From Lineus longissimus (taxonomy: Eukaryota > Nemertea > Pilidiophora > Heteronemertea > Lineidae): a stretch of DNA of 64,000 nucleotides. The stretch is from the NCBI RefSeq assembly GCF_910592395.1, contig NC_088319.1:17608001-17672000 (forward strand), written 5' to 3'. The notes beneath the pieces were generated by a model. That model did no database searches. It worked only from the letters and a program-made list of their open reading frames with translations, and was not told where the DNA came from. Shown piece by piece: positions 1-57,003 of this stretch (the first letter of the stretch is position 1; each line of letters begins with the position of its first letter). The position numbers and the translations under genes were made by a program.

Positions 1-586
1 ATCGGTGTTTCCGACCAGATTCTCCTCAGGTCTGGTTGTGCCTGCATCTCCTTTCTAAAAGGTCTGGTTGTGACAGCATATGCCATGGTGCGCTATGAAG
101 GGGGAGGGCACATCCAGAAGAGACATGGGGCACCATGCAGAACCTGACACACTCTGCAGATCAGAGCAATGGCACACAGTTGAAGACAAGGCGCACCAAG
201 TAGCGAAAAGGAACATCCATTAGAGGGAAGGGCCAGGCCGGTCTACTGTCTCATTGGCAAAAGTCATTTCTGAAGAACATGGTCCTCCCCAGCATATAAA
301 CAACATGGAGCCACGGTAAATCTTTATGCATTTAGTGTCACATCTTTACAAGTCTTCGTCACTGTCAGGTACCGCCATCCAAGCTAAGAAATTGTCACGA
401 TGTCGTGTTTCTCATGTCACTGGCCTAATATAATCCTACTAGGTGGCGCATTATCGCCCACTGCTGGGACTTCTAAGTGCAGTCGTATATCTTGTCAATG
501 TCATAAGTAAATTTGAAAAAGTTTCAATGATTCTAAATTGTTTTATTAGGGTTTTCATGAGAAATGTCAGAATTTGACACAATGCG
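1..586. other. Non-coding stretch, nothing recognised
   Basis: I see no supported exon, RNA gene or clear repeat here. Two copies of a short 'ggtctggttgtg' phrase lie near the left edge (about 31-42 and 60-71). Confidence 0.4.
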
Positions 587-589
587 GGA

Positions 590-918
590 CCGTACTGCTG
601 CTGCCAGCATCGGCCCAGCTTGTTGACTGCGGAGACGGCCCAGCTTGTTGACTGGGGAGGCCTAATGAGACCAATGGGCCGTGTTATAATACTGCTGCTG
701 CCAGCATCGGCCCAGCTTGTTGACTGCGGAGGCCTGATGAGACCAATGGGGCCGTGTTATAATACTGCTGCTGCCAGCATCGGCCCAGCTTGTTGACTGC
801 GGAGGCCTGATGAGACCAATGGGGCCGTGTTATATTACTGCTGCTGCCAGCATCGGCCCAGCTTGTTGACTGCGGAGAAGGCCCAGCTTGTTGACTGCGG
901 AGGCCTGATGAGGCCAAT
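590..918. repeat. Tandem array, about 73-bp unit, about 4 copies
   Basis: The unit starts with the phrase 'ctgctgctgccagcatcgg' and also holds 'cccagcttgttgactg' and 'gaggcctgatgagaccaatg'. Some units carry an extra internal copy of the 'cccagcttgttgactg' part. The 77-residue minus-strand open frame across it is a by-product of the repeat. Confidence 0.85.
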
Positions 919-925
919 GTGACAC

Positions 926-2489
926 TGTAACTGATTTACCGAGAAGTTAAGACCGTTCTACTGCATATGTATACGTCATCAGGTTTCACCTAAGTATGCA
1001 CAGGCAGTTATCTCCTAATTTACAAGGTAAATATCAATATGTATCATGCAGGAAATAGGCCCTATTGGTCAACTTTGTTTCAATCAAACTTTCTTAAAAA
1101 TCAATTTGCAGAAAATAATTGGCTTTATGAATAATGTTGTTCAAAGTTACTTCTTACCTTATTATACTTTATTCATATATTCCTCAAGCTTTGCTTTTTT
1201 CGATCACAGACGATTTCACATGAGGAGATCACATGTATCATATCTTATGTTATTACACTAGTAGGCCTACATGGATTAAAGTCAACAAGATAACTGTCCC
1301 ATATAACCCATTCTGTCAATCTAGATCTTGCTGTGTCATATCAGGTGCAGAACACCACTTTTCCTTCGAATATCTACATGTATCCTGCCTGTGAGAGAAT
1401 ATCGGAGAGGAGTTCCTAATTCAAAATCGACCTGAATTCTGTTACATTTGATATCATTTAAAATAATAAAAGCCCAAAATGTCTTCTTTAACCGAACATA
1501 CATTAACCCCTGATTTCCGAAGGAAATGAAATGAAATGATGACCCTTCAATAAGATGGACAAGTGACTTAGTTCTCAAACTGAATCATGCACTAGATTGG
1601 ACAACCGCGCTCCATCAGACTTTAAGCTGTAGCAGCGCTAAGCAAGAGTCAAGACTAATGTCCGCTGCCAGCCGCTGCTGGACCAACCCCCTCGCCGGCC
1701 CCCCATCATGATCATCAGATTCAGAGGCCTGGCTGAGCCCTGTGATTTAGCCAAATTCAATATGATTCTTTTCTACTTTGATGTTAAAGCCCTTGTGTCA
1801 TGCAGCGTATTCGGTAGCACCGGTACACAACTTATGTTAAACCGCGACGTCTGCTGCAATTCAAATTGCATATGACGCCAACGGAATTGTGACGACTTGT
1901 TTCTCCAATCTTTTAGTGAACAGTGATCACGGGCTGTGGGAATTGCGAAGGGATGGTGTAGAGTATCGCCACAACAATGTTGATATGATCACTCGTCGTT
2001 TCAGCGGGCATGACTTGGTACATCCAGTGACCCAGCAAAAAGTAGCCTCGGTACAGCCAGAAGTAGCAACAACTCGCAAAAGGGGATCCTTGTCTGACTG
2101 GTGGCTGGAGCACATGGTAGGTCACCATCAAATAAGGGAGTGGATCCAGCACAGCTGGATAGAGGGGACCCCGTTGAGGGCGAAGCCTGAATATGGTGAG
2201 GGCTCGCCCTCACAATCACATGAAAGCGCAGTAGGCGCTCAACCACGAAGGGAGGTCTGGGGGTCTCCAGCAGGAAAATTTTGAAACTGAGATGCTCTCA
2301 GATGCGTTTCCCAAGTGTCTGAGAGATGATGTTTACTCGTTAATTCACTGCAAAGAAATGCATAACGAAAAAGCCACCTAGGTTTTCTTCTTTGGGTTGT
2401 GAGGAGAATATTTCAAATCATTTGAGCAGCAGTGTCTACCTACAACGCCGTCAATGATTTCCACTGTGTTTTTGTTTTCACTGTTTCAG
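926..2489. other. Non-coding stretch upstream of an unrecognised gene's last exons
   Basis: No exon is firmly supported. A 131-codon + frame at 1889-2284 has no recognisable domain and no donor in the phase needed to join the exon at 2490. It may hold intron or an unrecognised exon of the same gene. Confidence 0.35.
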
Positions 2490-2656
2490 ACACTTGTTAG
2501 AAAAGGAAGGACCAAAGGTGCCATCGTCGAGGGTCCAGATAGATGAAGAGATTGAAGCCTGGGCTGCACACAATCCTGTTAGTAACAAAAAAAGAAGGAA
2601 AAAATGCTGTCCCATTTGTCCATATGCCCAGCGCCAGAACCCATTTATACATCTGG
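2490..2656 (+). CDS. Penultimate coding exon of an unrecognised gene
   Basis: A good acceptor (ctgtttcag ending at 2489) opens a frame of 55 codons starting at 2491, after one base that completes the previous codon. The donor at 2657 is GTAGTG, which is moderate. The peptide is charged, with a lysine/arginine cluster followed by CCPICPYAQRQ. A pair of cysteines plus a third two residues later could bind zinc, but no known finger fits. Joined to the exon at 2893 it stays in frame, which supports both exons. I do not recognise the family. The upstream exon needed to supply two bases of the first codon was not found, so the gene begins further left or outside the window. Confidence 0.55.
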
Positions 2657-2689
2657 GTAGTGAGGCAAGTGTCTAAGAGACCTGCCTGA

Positions 2690-2775
2690 GTCTCTCACCG
2701 ACAGTAGGATTCGAACCAGGGACCTCTTGACCTCTAGTTGAGGGTCTGAGCCACTAGTCCATAGTGTGTCGTGTA
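2690..2775 (-). repeat. tRNA-derived SINE-like head inside a short intron
   Basis: On the minus strand a perfect B-box, GGTTCGAATCC (2707-2717), follows an A-box-like stretch containing GGACTAGTGGCTCAG (about 2746-2761). The T-arm does not pair as in a working tRNA, so this is read as a SINE head, not a tRNA gene. It sits in the 236-bp intron between 2656 and 2893. Confidence 0.55.
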
Positions 2776-2892
2776 GATTCACGCTGGTCTTGCTCTTCGA
2801 TCTTGTCACGTCACATCCTTGTCCCTTGCTCTGCCACAATCATGTAAATGCCCAAATACTGTATTGAATTGAATTCTATTTTCTGTCTTCAG

Positions 2893-3077
2893 AAAATCTA
2901 GGAAGAAGTCGCCACCCACTGATGATCTCATCCAAGTTTACCAAAGACTTCAAAGCAGTGCAGGAGAGGAATGGTGGCCTGTTCGAACAGGCATGGACTG
3001 AATCGCCAGCTCTCATCTCCCTAGTCACTCCGATGGCCACGTGTCGCTCCTCGATCAACAGCGATTTCAATAAATGA
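2893..3077 (+). CDS. Last coding exon of an unrecognised gene
   Basis: The acceptor ttctgtcttcag ends at 2892. With the G carried from the exon at 2490 the frame opens for about 60 codons to TGA at 3075-3077. The peptide includes HPLMISSKFTKDFKAVQERN and GGLFEQAW, which look like a genuine globular or docking segment. An AATAAA at 3069-3074 overlaps the last codons and may also act as a poly(A) signal. With the previous exon this gives a 116-residue C-terminal piece. Function is unknown; it is placed head-to-tail with the kinesin gene. Confidence 0.55.
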
Positions 3078-4189
3078 TGCGTTGATGTGGGCAAAAAGTG
3101 AATCCTTTCTCGCCTTTGAACTCTGGTGTTCGTCATATCAATCCATTTTGATTGTCGAGCAACTTGTGGGCACACCTCAACTTGTTAGTGGGAAGTAATT
3201 TGCAATAGAGTGACTTACTTTTATTGCTGTATTTTTTCACTTCACATCATTGTTATTTTGAAAAAGCCTGCCAAAATTCTGTTGACTGTTTGTTGTCGAC
3301 AAGAGTCTATGTTTCATGAATAACAAGGCTGTGTTCTGTACATTGTATTCCGTCTTTAGTCTCCTGTCGTTCCTGTTTTCATTATTTTGTTGCCTTAAAA
3401 GAGGGCAACATTAAGTCGGTGAATTGGTTTGGATGGAGATGACCCTTTCGAAAAAGATTTCAGATGATTCACCATGGTAAGATTGGAGTTTACCATGCTC
3501 ACCATGGTGAATGCAGAGTTTACCATGCTCACCATGTTAAAGTATTTCATCGTCCCAATTCACTATGATGAAGTGCTGTCAGTTTGCCATGGTGAAATTG
3601 AGACACATTTATCCTAAGGGTAGGGCCCCTGCACCAACGCCTATGCCGTGCCTGCCCTTATCAGACCAGGACTCCCCAACCTAAGCGAAATCATGAAGGC
3701 ATCCGCACTGTTTCGTCCGTCTTCTGTCATGGTACAGGCAGCTGCAATTGCTAGTGGTGAAATCCCAATATCTTTCTGTCTGTGGGATGTCGAAAAAATC
3801 AACCTCTGCCAGCTGCTTATCTATTCAGATTGTGAAGGCCTTGACACAACCTAAAAAGCGCTGAAACAACTACCCTCTGCCAGCTGGTTATCTGGTCTGG
3901 TTGGGAAGACCTTGGCGCAACCTAAAAATTACACCAAGGTTACCGCTAATGAACTTTGGAGACGACAGGACAGCCTCCGTAACAACCAACCTCTTCCAGC
4001 TGGTTATCTGGTCAGGTTGGGAAGACATTGACACAACCTTCAAAGGGTTCTTTAGCTGTACAAGACACTACACTCGCGTTCTACATGGGTGAAACAAGAC
4101 AACAAAAAATCCCAGGGAGCGAAACGACTTCGATTTGGGGCGAAACACATTGGGCGAAAATGTCAGGGATCGAAACAACCGTGTACCAT
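3078..4189. other. Intergenic stretch with short degenerate repeats
   Basis: At about 3470-3600 the phrases 'ttaccatgctcaccatg' and 'caccatggt' recur. At about 3800-4045 there are three diverged copies of a segment with 'ccagctggttatctggt', 'ttgggaaga' and 'acacaacct'. No exon is supported. Confidence 0.55.
3586..3631. repeat. Dispersed repeat end, second copy near 57.3 kb
   Basis: The first 32-33 bp (GCCATGGTGAAATTGAGACA and onward) match 57310-57342 with one mismatch. This copy then runs into GGGCCCCTGC, and the 57-kb copy is preceded at 57252 by GCAGGGGC in the opposite sense. This suggests the two ends of one mobile element with a GCAGGGGC terminal repeat. Confidence 0.4.
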
Positions 4190-4299
4190 CATAACATGGA
4201 TAAACAAGATGGCGGACCAGAAATAGAAATTTGGGAAAAACTCCAACAAAAATGAAAAGTTCAGGGTAAATTCCTTGCTGAAAAGACCCGAAGATCTCG
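4190..4299 (+). promoter_or_regulatory. unc-104: Probable kinesin first (5' UTR) exon and start region
   Basis: The motif CAAGATGGCGGAC (4204-4216) matches the YY1 site often found just downstream of animal transcription starts. Eighty-odd bases later, at 4300, lies an ideal donor GTAAGT. The ATG inside the YY1-like motif opens a five-codon upstream frame (MADQK then TAG). No TATA box was identified. This exon could splice to 6535 or 6765. The exact left edge is not known. Confidence 0.45.
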
Positions 4300-6534
4300 G
4301 TAAGTCTAGATCATTAGAGTGGTTTCTAATTGGAACCGTTGTTTTCACGGGGAGATTGTTTTTCAATGTAGTTTTTTGACATTTTTCCTGGTGTCCAGTC
4401 ACTCCCACTTTTCTTCACTGACATAGCCTAGGCCTAGTCACAGTGACAGTCGCAGGCCACAGCACTCAGAGTGACAGATGCAGGACATGGAGACTGAGAC
4501 AGTCTGGCCACTGAATCAATCATAGAATGTACAAATAGGGATTGAATGGTGTTATTGTCAGTGAATTTTGATGTTTTTGATTGTTTGTTGCCAATATTGG
4601 TGCCCAGCCTGTGGCCTGTTTCATAACATGATAAGGAGGTAACCCTTTCACCTCAGTTTCACCAGCCTGTGGCCTGTTTCATAACATGATAAGGAGGTAA
4701 CCCTTTCACCTCAGTTTCACCAGCCTGTGGCCTGTTTCATAACATGATAAGGAGGTAACCCTTTCACCTCAGTTTCACCATTTGACATGATGACTTGAAT
4801 ATTGTGTTGAAATTGGTCAAGGTTGACCTTGCTTTTCGGAAAACTAAACCACTTGGAAAATATTGTGTCAACTCAATGACCCTGCTACAAGTACAAGTAG
4901 GCCTATTGAAAATGAAACGTGAATATTTCTAGAGAGGTATTTCTATCAAGGGGATACTGTTGTGAGGATGGACCTTGCACAGGTAATCTCCTTTAGGAAG
5001 GAGCCCAGAGACTGAAGTTCAGGTGTAGGACAAACTATCAGAGACAACTTGAAATATCCACTTTATGCTGGTCTCTTAACTTAAGTTGCATTAAAATCAT
5101 GACTTTTGTACATCGTGTTACTGTTAGTAGAACAGTAGTATGTTTGTAATCATCGCCCATCCTTCCAGTTCGTATATCCATAAACTGTAGCCCATTCTTA
5201 GAAAAATCAATGATCAATAACAAATAATCGATATGCAGTCTACATGTAGATCATTCATAAAATGACTATATTTGATTCATAACTTTGTCTTTGTGACTGG
5301 ATATGCTAATGAGTTGGAACGTTTATTCATAAAACTATCAATCAGTCAGTCAGTGTTTTATCTAAAAAATGTAAAGTCAAATGTGTATTAAGTTTTAAGT
5401 CTCCAGCGGTTTTGAGCCTTACAAAAAGCAAGATCGAGTCAGCGCGGGGCTAATTTTCCGTTTATGATACTCAGATATTATGCTAATGTAAGAGACTTAT
5501 CTCTTGGATATTGTGGGGGTTGTTGTTTTAAATGTCAAGAAGATCTTTACAACAACACTGGTGATTGTGTGGGCACAAAATCATTGTAATTGATGGAAAT
5601 GTTGAAGTCTATCCTCTGGACCGAATTGCCAATATTTTGGCTCCGAATGTCCAGCATTAAGGTTTGGTGAATCTGTGATAAGAAGGCTATTCTGATGATC
5701 AAGCATCCTCCTACTGGTGTTGCCATAGCTACTGTGTCTGTTGGGCTAATAAAAGATGATAAGATTGTATCATGAGCCATGTATACTTGCAGAGACTGTC
5801 GGCAAAAATATTATTTCCGATTCTGCAGTCAGCAGACATTAACGTGTCAGAGGTTGGCCTCATGCAAGCAATAGCAAGGCTGCACTGTGACAAACTTACT
5901 TAGTTTCAATGCCTATGGCCAAATCAGTAATATTGTAGACATCAGGGAATGTGGCATTTGGCACAAGCACTTAACTGTCAGGCTATCCAACTGGCATGAA
6001 TGATGAGTATAATCTGTGCCTTTGTCACGGGTAAACCCATGAATAAATTAATGCATGAACTAGGTATTGATTTTATCATCTACCAACTGTGATCAGTGGG
6101 AGGATGTCAGAATGATAGAAGAGACATCTTGTTAGCGATGCTCAGGATTCTGTGACTACGCTGGATGACGTCGGGTGAATTGTTTAACTTGATCGAAATG
6201 GAAATCTGCCCAAATGTGTGACGTCTGTGCCTAACTAAATTGCCTGTCTGTGTGTCGTACTTAAATATTACGATTCTGCGACAATTTTCGTGTTGTTTAT
6301 TTTCTCCAGATTATCGTTTCTAGTCAACCTGAACACTAACAAGGATCTATAATCATGTGATGATTAAATAGTAAAAGTGTTGGTGTCTATTGACGATTGT
6401 CATCCACTTCCTATTTCCAGGAGGACGATTTTGAAACTTCAGGGAGTGTGTATTCAGACGTTGGATTGACTGCCATATGTTTAAGTAGAAGACATATTTT
6501 TGCTCAAAATGTCTTCGTTTGTTTGGATTTGCAG
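4300..6534. other. Presumed 5' UTR intron
   Basis: Apart from the triplicate repeat at 4605-4779 I see no supported feature. A near-match to an RFX X-box (one mismatch) lies at about 5723-5736. Confidence 0.4.
4605..4779. repeat. 58-bp tandem repeat, 3 copies
   Basis: Three almost identical units contain 'cagcctgtggcctgtttc', 'ataacatgataaggaggtaa' and 'ccctttcacctcagtttc'. Confidence 0.95.
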
Positions 6535-6589
6535 GTGATATCTGGAATCGCCAACGAAATTCTTGAAAGACGGGAAGAAACTGAAACAA
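6535..6589 (+). other. unc-104: Candidate non-coding 5' UTR exon
   Basis: A 55-bp segment lies between a plausible acceptor (ttggatttgcag) and a strong donor (GTGAGT at 6590), 175 bp before the first coding exon. It carries no ATG in frame with the kinesin. It may be an optional leader exon, or part of a longer alternative first exon. Confidence 0.4.
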
Positions 6590-6770
6590 GTGAGTAGATT
6601 TGTAAAACATTTTCTTTTTGTTGAAAAAGGAGTTAGGTGTTTGGATGTGCTGGCAGGCTCACTCCGTCATGTCTGTCGTCTTTATCGTCAAATTGAAATG
6701 CATGAATAAGAGACAAGATCAACTTTCTGAAATGACAACTCACTAAACATCTTTCTTATTCCAGAATAAA

Positions 6771-52290
<45,520 letters not shown>

Positions 52291-54085
52291 GACGAAGGAC
52301 GGAGGATTTCATTTTCCGTCTTGACTTCTTCACCCACCTTGTCTTGACATTGTAACATTGAGTGTTTGTGGTCAAGTGTATACCACCAACACCTTGGTTG
52401 GCCATGATGGACTTGCCCATCAGTGTCATTAATGGACTAATGGTCCCATATTACATATTGGGTGTCACGGGTAGCAGATTTAGTCGCTTGCTCAAAAGGT
52501 GGCAGTGCTTTGCACCAGCTTTGCATTTCGTATTGGCTTTATTAAGAAGACTTCTAAAAATCATTGTTTAGCAGGATGTCATGTTCGGGATCGTGGATGA
52601 ACTTGGATAACAGTTTGTCTGCTTGTGAAGTAATGATTGTGGATATATGTCATCATCTCCACTGGGAGGATCCATCTATGGACGGTGTTTTCAATCTGAA
52701 CAGAGGCAGGGTGAAATCTGGATGAGAGGATTTACAATTGGTCAAACATGTTCATTGACTTTTGTCCGGGAGTCGACATTGTTTTGAGGCATACCCTTGT
52801 GAGAATCAGCTCTGCCTATTGGAATGTTGATACCCTTATTAGAATGGTGGCCATGTTAACCAACTTTCTCATTTCATTAAGTTTTTTGGTTTCTTGTTGC
52901 AGTACATAATGATCCAGTTCACTTAACGTTTGTGCAGATCATCTTGGCTGTTATACCAACCTGTGTAAATCTGTGCAAACATTCTGTGCAGTTCAGTCAG
53001 TGCTCAATTTGTTGACTTTTGTATGTTATGGTGTTCCTTGGCATTGTCTCTACAGTTATGTAAACAGGTGATACCTCATTTTGTATTTTGTCGACCTTTT
53101 TACCAAATCCCAACGAGCAGGCTAGTCTTAAACACACTTGATCTCAGTTTCCATTTTGTGACTAATTTGCATTCCTCATTTTTGATCCACCCAGCGTTTA
53201 ATCGATGATTTTTACGATAACCCACCGAGATAGTTTGCTTTGTATGCTTTGTTCTCTAAATGCTGCCATCTTTGGTTCTGGTAAATGGCCATGGTGGTTT
53301 GTTTGGGGTGTTGGCATAAGACTATTGGGCGTAGGAAGGCAAACACATGATGGGCTACTGTCAGCCCATGCGGGAGCTGCCCTGGTATAGCTTACTGATC
53401 CATGTGATGGTCATAGAGCCCGAGATTTTAGCTCAAATCACCTCAGACTTGTTGGAACATTCGAGGCTGTCGTGGCTCCATCGCTGGTATAAAGTGTCTA
53501 GTCTAAGGATAGTAACGAGAGGGTTCTAGCTGAGAGTGATAGGAAAAGGAAAAAGAACAAATAGCATGATCAGAGCACCACCTTTATATAAAATAACGTA
53601 GTTAGTCTAATAATACTCTGAAAAACTCTGTGATGTTTGTGGTATGAATGTACGAGTTATACATAGTCTCACTCAACGAGTTGAAACTTAAATATCACTG
53701 TGAATTTGTGAATTGAACCATTGATAATGTGATGTTCGCATGAGCCTGCAAGTCCCAAACATTTTGGATCAAAAATCAACTATACTCGAACTTGTATGCG
53801 GCATTTACTTGAGTGAGGCTATGACATGTTCTTTCATCTTTAACTCTCGATGTTAGTAATGGCATCCTCATCCTGCGTACCTATTGGACGACTGTCTATC
53901 ATAATCAACATAATGTATTCCAAGTGTATATTATTTAAAAAGCCAATAACTGGTTATAAGTATATGATCATGAATTCATGAAATATATATATATAAAAGA
54001 GATAATATATTTGTATATGTTGGTGCAGATGTATATGTATGTACATTGTAAGGATGGAGAAGTATCATGGAAATGATTAGTTCGA

Positions 54086-54099
54086 GTTACCATGGGAAC
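54086..54099. promoter_or_regulatory. RFX X-box, perfect consensus
   Basis: GTTACCATGGGAAC fits GTHNYYATRRNAAC. Confidence 0.45.
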
Positions 54100-55026
54100 A
54101 TGACTTTCTGGGAATGGGTATTTATGCAGTGCATGGCTTTTATGCAGTTTGTCAAACTTGTGGCTTTCTAGAATCGCAGATCAAATATAGATGTGAAAAT
54201 GAATAGGGAGTTTGATCGATCATGTACATTTTCCTAAGTGTTGGACTTATATTCGAAAGCTTAAAAAAATTGAGGTGTACTTAGTATGAGTACTCAGACT
54301 TTATTGAGGACTCTTCTTGGGGCGTCTTTGAAGGCTGTCGAAGAAATACAGTCGATTCGCATCATTTGGCAGATCAAGTTTTTTGATTGGTTGGAATCTT
54401 GCAATTGGCTTGTTCCTGGTTGAGGTGTGTCCACACGGCTGTGGTGTCCGATGAGGCCTGCTGTATAAACGAGGACACGTTTGATTTCCTTGGTATTAGG
54501 ACATGATATGTGTACTGTAGATATGTATAGTGTACTCCAGGCCAATGTGGACCAGGTTGGCTGTACATAATGTACAGTAACTGTATGGGCAACTTGTTCC
54601 ATGTTTGGTAGGCCAAAATAACTTATTATTTTTTGTCTGTGATAGGACGATCGAGATGGTATATAGATGATGAAAATTGATCAAAAGTTTGTGTAGTTGA
54701 TGATGGACAGTAACAATGTAGTAGGTTGAGAGTGGGGAGGGCTTCTTGCGATAGCGTAAGATCATTTCGGTCCAACATCCCTCCCCACATTTGTTAGGAT
54801 AGTTTGTCAATACGGCACAAGAATACCTACTAGCATGGGATCAGGCATGGGGTCTAGCATGGGATAACTCTTTAGGTTTTTCAATTTCGATATCTCTGGA
54901 TGAAAAACCCATGAATTTTGAGGATCGTTTTTGAGAGCGAGTAATGTTACAGATACATGTACATGTAGCATAAAGTAGGAAGTTTTGCTGGATGTAACTT
55001 CACCTTTCTTTTAAGAAATTACTTTT

Positions 55027-55032
55027 AATAAA
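55027..55032 (+). terminator. unc-104: Candidate poly(A) signal AATAAA
   Basis: AATAAA, 2.7 kb after the kinesin stop, with a GT-rich stretch about 60 bp later. Confidence 0.35.
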
Positions 55033-56027
55033 ACTGCTATAAAAAGATGTATTTAATATAGAATTTGAACAGATGTAGTCGATGAATGGGGTCCTTTTGG
55101 TCGAGTGTTAGGCATGTCATATTTGGCTGCCTTATAGGTTCGTATATTCAAATGTTGATGCGTTATTAAGATTTCGGCCAGCTACCTTACTACATTAGCC
55201 GACAGCTGGATGAAATGGCAGTAGAGGTTTCCCCGCTTTGCAAGTGATCACTGTGACAACAGGGTTAACTCTCTTCCTACCAAACCAGCATATTGTAAGA
55301 TCACCTGGGAGCCTGGCCTGTGGAGGTGTAAGTTTTGCAAACCCTGTACTTTAAACTTGAGAATACCACCTGTTCATGTTATGTGTTTAATATACCACAG
55401 ATTTGGTATACCTGGGTTGCATTTCCAATCAAATATGTACATGTACTTGTACAGTGAGTGTGACGTACTGTAATTAGTATGTAAATTGTATGTCAAATGT
55501 CGGTATGAAAATGACATTTATTGTCAACTATTTATTGAAGGGTTCATTTTATTCAAGTTTGTTATGTATTTGTTTCAAGATGATTTCCCTGTGCTGTGAG
55601 TGGTACATTTTGCCTTGACTAGAACTAAGAGAACGAGACATAGAACTGTGGATATTATGCAGCTTTAGTAAGGTGAAACAATCTGAAAGCTTATCAAGTT
55701 TGCAAGTCTCTATCTAGAAAAGTGGAGAATTAGGGATCGGGGGGGGGGGGGGGGGTTAGGGTATGCAACTTGGGAAAATTGAATTCAGATTGAATCGATT
55801 TGGCTCTGGAGACAAGATCACTGGATACAATCAAGCAAGTTATTATTTGAATTGGTTCTGATTTTGTTATTGTTGAGATTTTATTTTACTTTGTGCAAAT
55901 AATGAGCGCATTTATGAGAAGGGCAGAAACCCAAGATCTAATTTGTAAATACCGGTAGTTGGAAACGACACGAGGTTTTAGCTGTGATCAAGAAAAGTGA
56001 TGAAAAAAGGTGGAATAGGTAATCAGT

Positions 56028-56041
56028 GTAACCATAGCAAC
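56028..56041. promoter_or_regulatory. RFX X-box, perfect consensus (pair member 1)
   Basis: GTAACCATAGCAAC fits GTHNYYATRRNAAC. It is 58 bp (start to start) from the next perfect site and 2.5 kb before the CFAP107 start codon. Confidence 0.5.
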
Positions 56042-56085
56042 TGTGCTTGTTATGGTAGCCATTTATGCTGGCAGTTGTTGTTCAA

Positions 56086-56099
56086 GTTGCCATGACAAC
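56086..56099. promoter_or_regulatory. RFX X-box, perfect consensus (pair member 2)
   Basis: GTTGCCATGACAAC fits GTHNYYATRRNAAC. A two-mismatch site on the minus strand lies between the pair, around 56046-56060. Confidence 0.5.
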
Positions 56100-56997
56100 A
56101 TTAACAAAGTCAAATTTTCTTTTTAGATCTCAGTTTTCTTTTTATTTATTACGGCATTATATTCATTCGACAGAATTTTTTTAAAATTTGTTAGTGGGGC
56201 TTTTGGCCACATATTTGAACAATGGACTGTCTAGTCCCATAACCAATAGTTTGATTCCCTTTCTTGAGCTAGTTCATCTGTACAGGCGAGGGATATTGAG
56301 GTATGTGAAAGTTTGGTCTAGCTGCTAGGCCTTCATTACCAGTTCAGGTTGTCTGAATGAGTTGTCTGTCCTCAACATAGGACCTTCTTTTTACAGGGAG
56401 CTCGGACAAACTTAGGTTAAAAAACTAATTTAGTTGCATTTATTATGTTAAAGATATTTATTGAGAAGATGCTAGTCATAATTATCTGTGATGGGAGCAA
56501 GTGACGAATTGGTATCTTAGTAGTTGAGATTTCTAAATGGTGGCACCACTGACTTGGAAAGATTTCCTTATGCCAGTTGGTCTCTTTCCAGGGAAGTGGG
56601 GCTGTAAAACTCCTAGAAATAGAAGTGCCAGTGGTCAAATATATTTCAGCTTTTTAGATGAGGATTTTGTAATTTAACGTTTTGTCAATTCTGCACGAGC
56701 CAAAGTCTTGTCTCTGGTCTTTAACCAAAGCATGAGTTCAACCAAACGCCAGACATTCTCCGGTCGTATTAGTTGCATAACTGATATTCTAATTTCTGAG
56801 ACAGTGGCGCCACCATCTTACAATGTACTTATATATTGGCGGTGCAAGATATTACGCTTCATATCCACCAGTAAATGTCTGTCGTCTACTGTTGAATCAT
56901 ATGTTGTTACTCGTCATCACTGTCTAACGTAGATGAAGCCAGAATCAGATGATGTTTCAGTTTGTGCTGATCTATGTTCTGAATATGTCATATAAAA

Positions 56998-57003
56998 AAT
57001 AAA
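56998..57003 (+). terminator. unc-104: Candidate poly(A) signal AATAAA
   Basis: AATAAA followed within 30-45 bp by T/G-rich 'cttgttgatttgattgtttc'. It is the best-placed distal end for the kinesin transcript before the next gene. Confidence 0.45.

Larger units (their letters stand above)
52291..57003 (+). other. unc-104: Probable kinesin 3' UTR and downstream flank
   Basis: No coding exon seen. Candidate poly(A) signals lie at 55027 and 56998. Three X-boxes (54086, 56028, 56086), a 16-G run (55739-55754) and a short 'acatgtacatgtag' palindrome (about 54956) fall in this stretch. How much is transcribed is unknown. Confidence 0.5.

Noticed and set aside
1889-2284. 131-codon + strand frame as an exon or gene
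   Set aside because: No recognised motif, several overlapping frames of similar length on the other strand, and no donor in the phase needed for the exon at 2490.
2690-2775. tRNA gene on the minus strand
   Set aside because: The B-box is perfect, but the T-arm and acceptor stem do not pair; a SINE head fits better.
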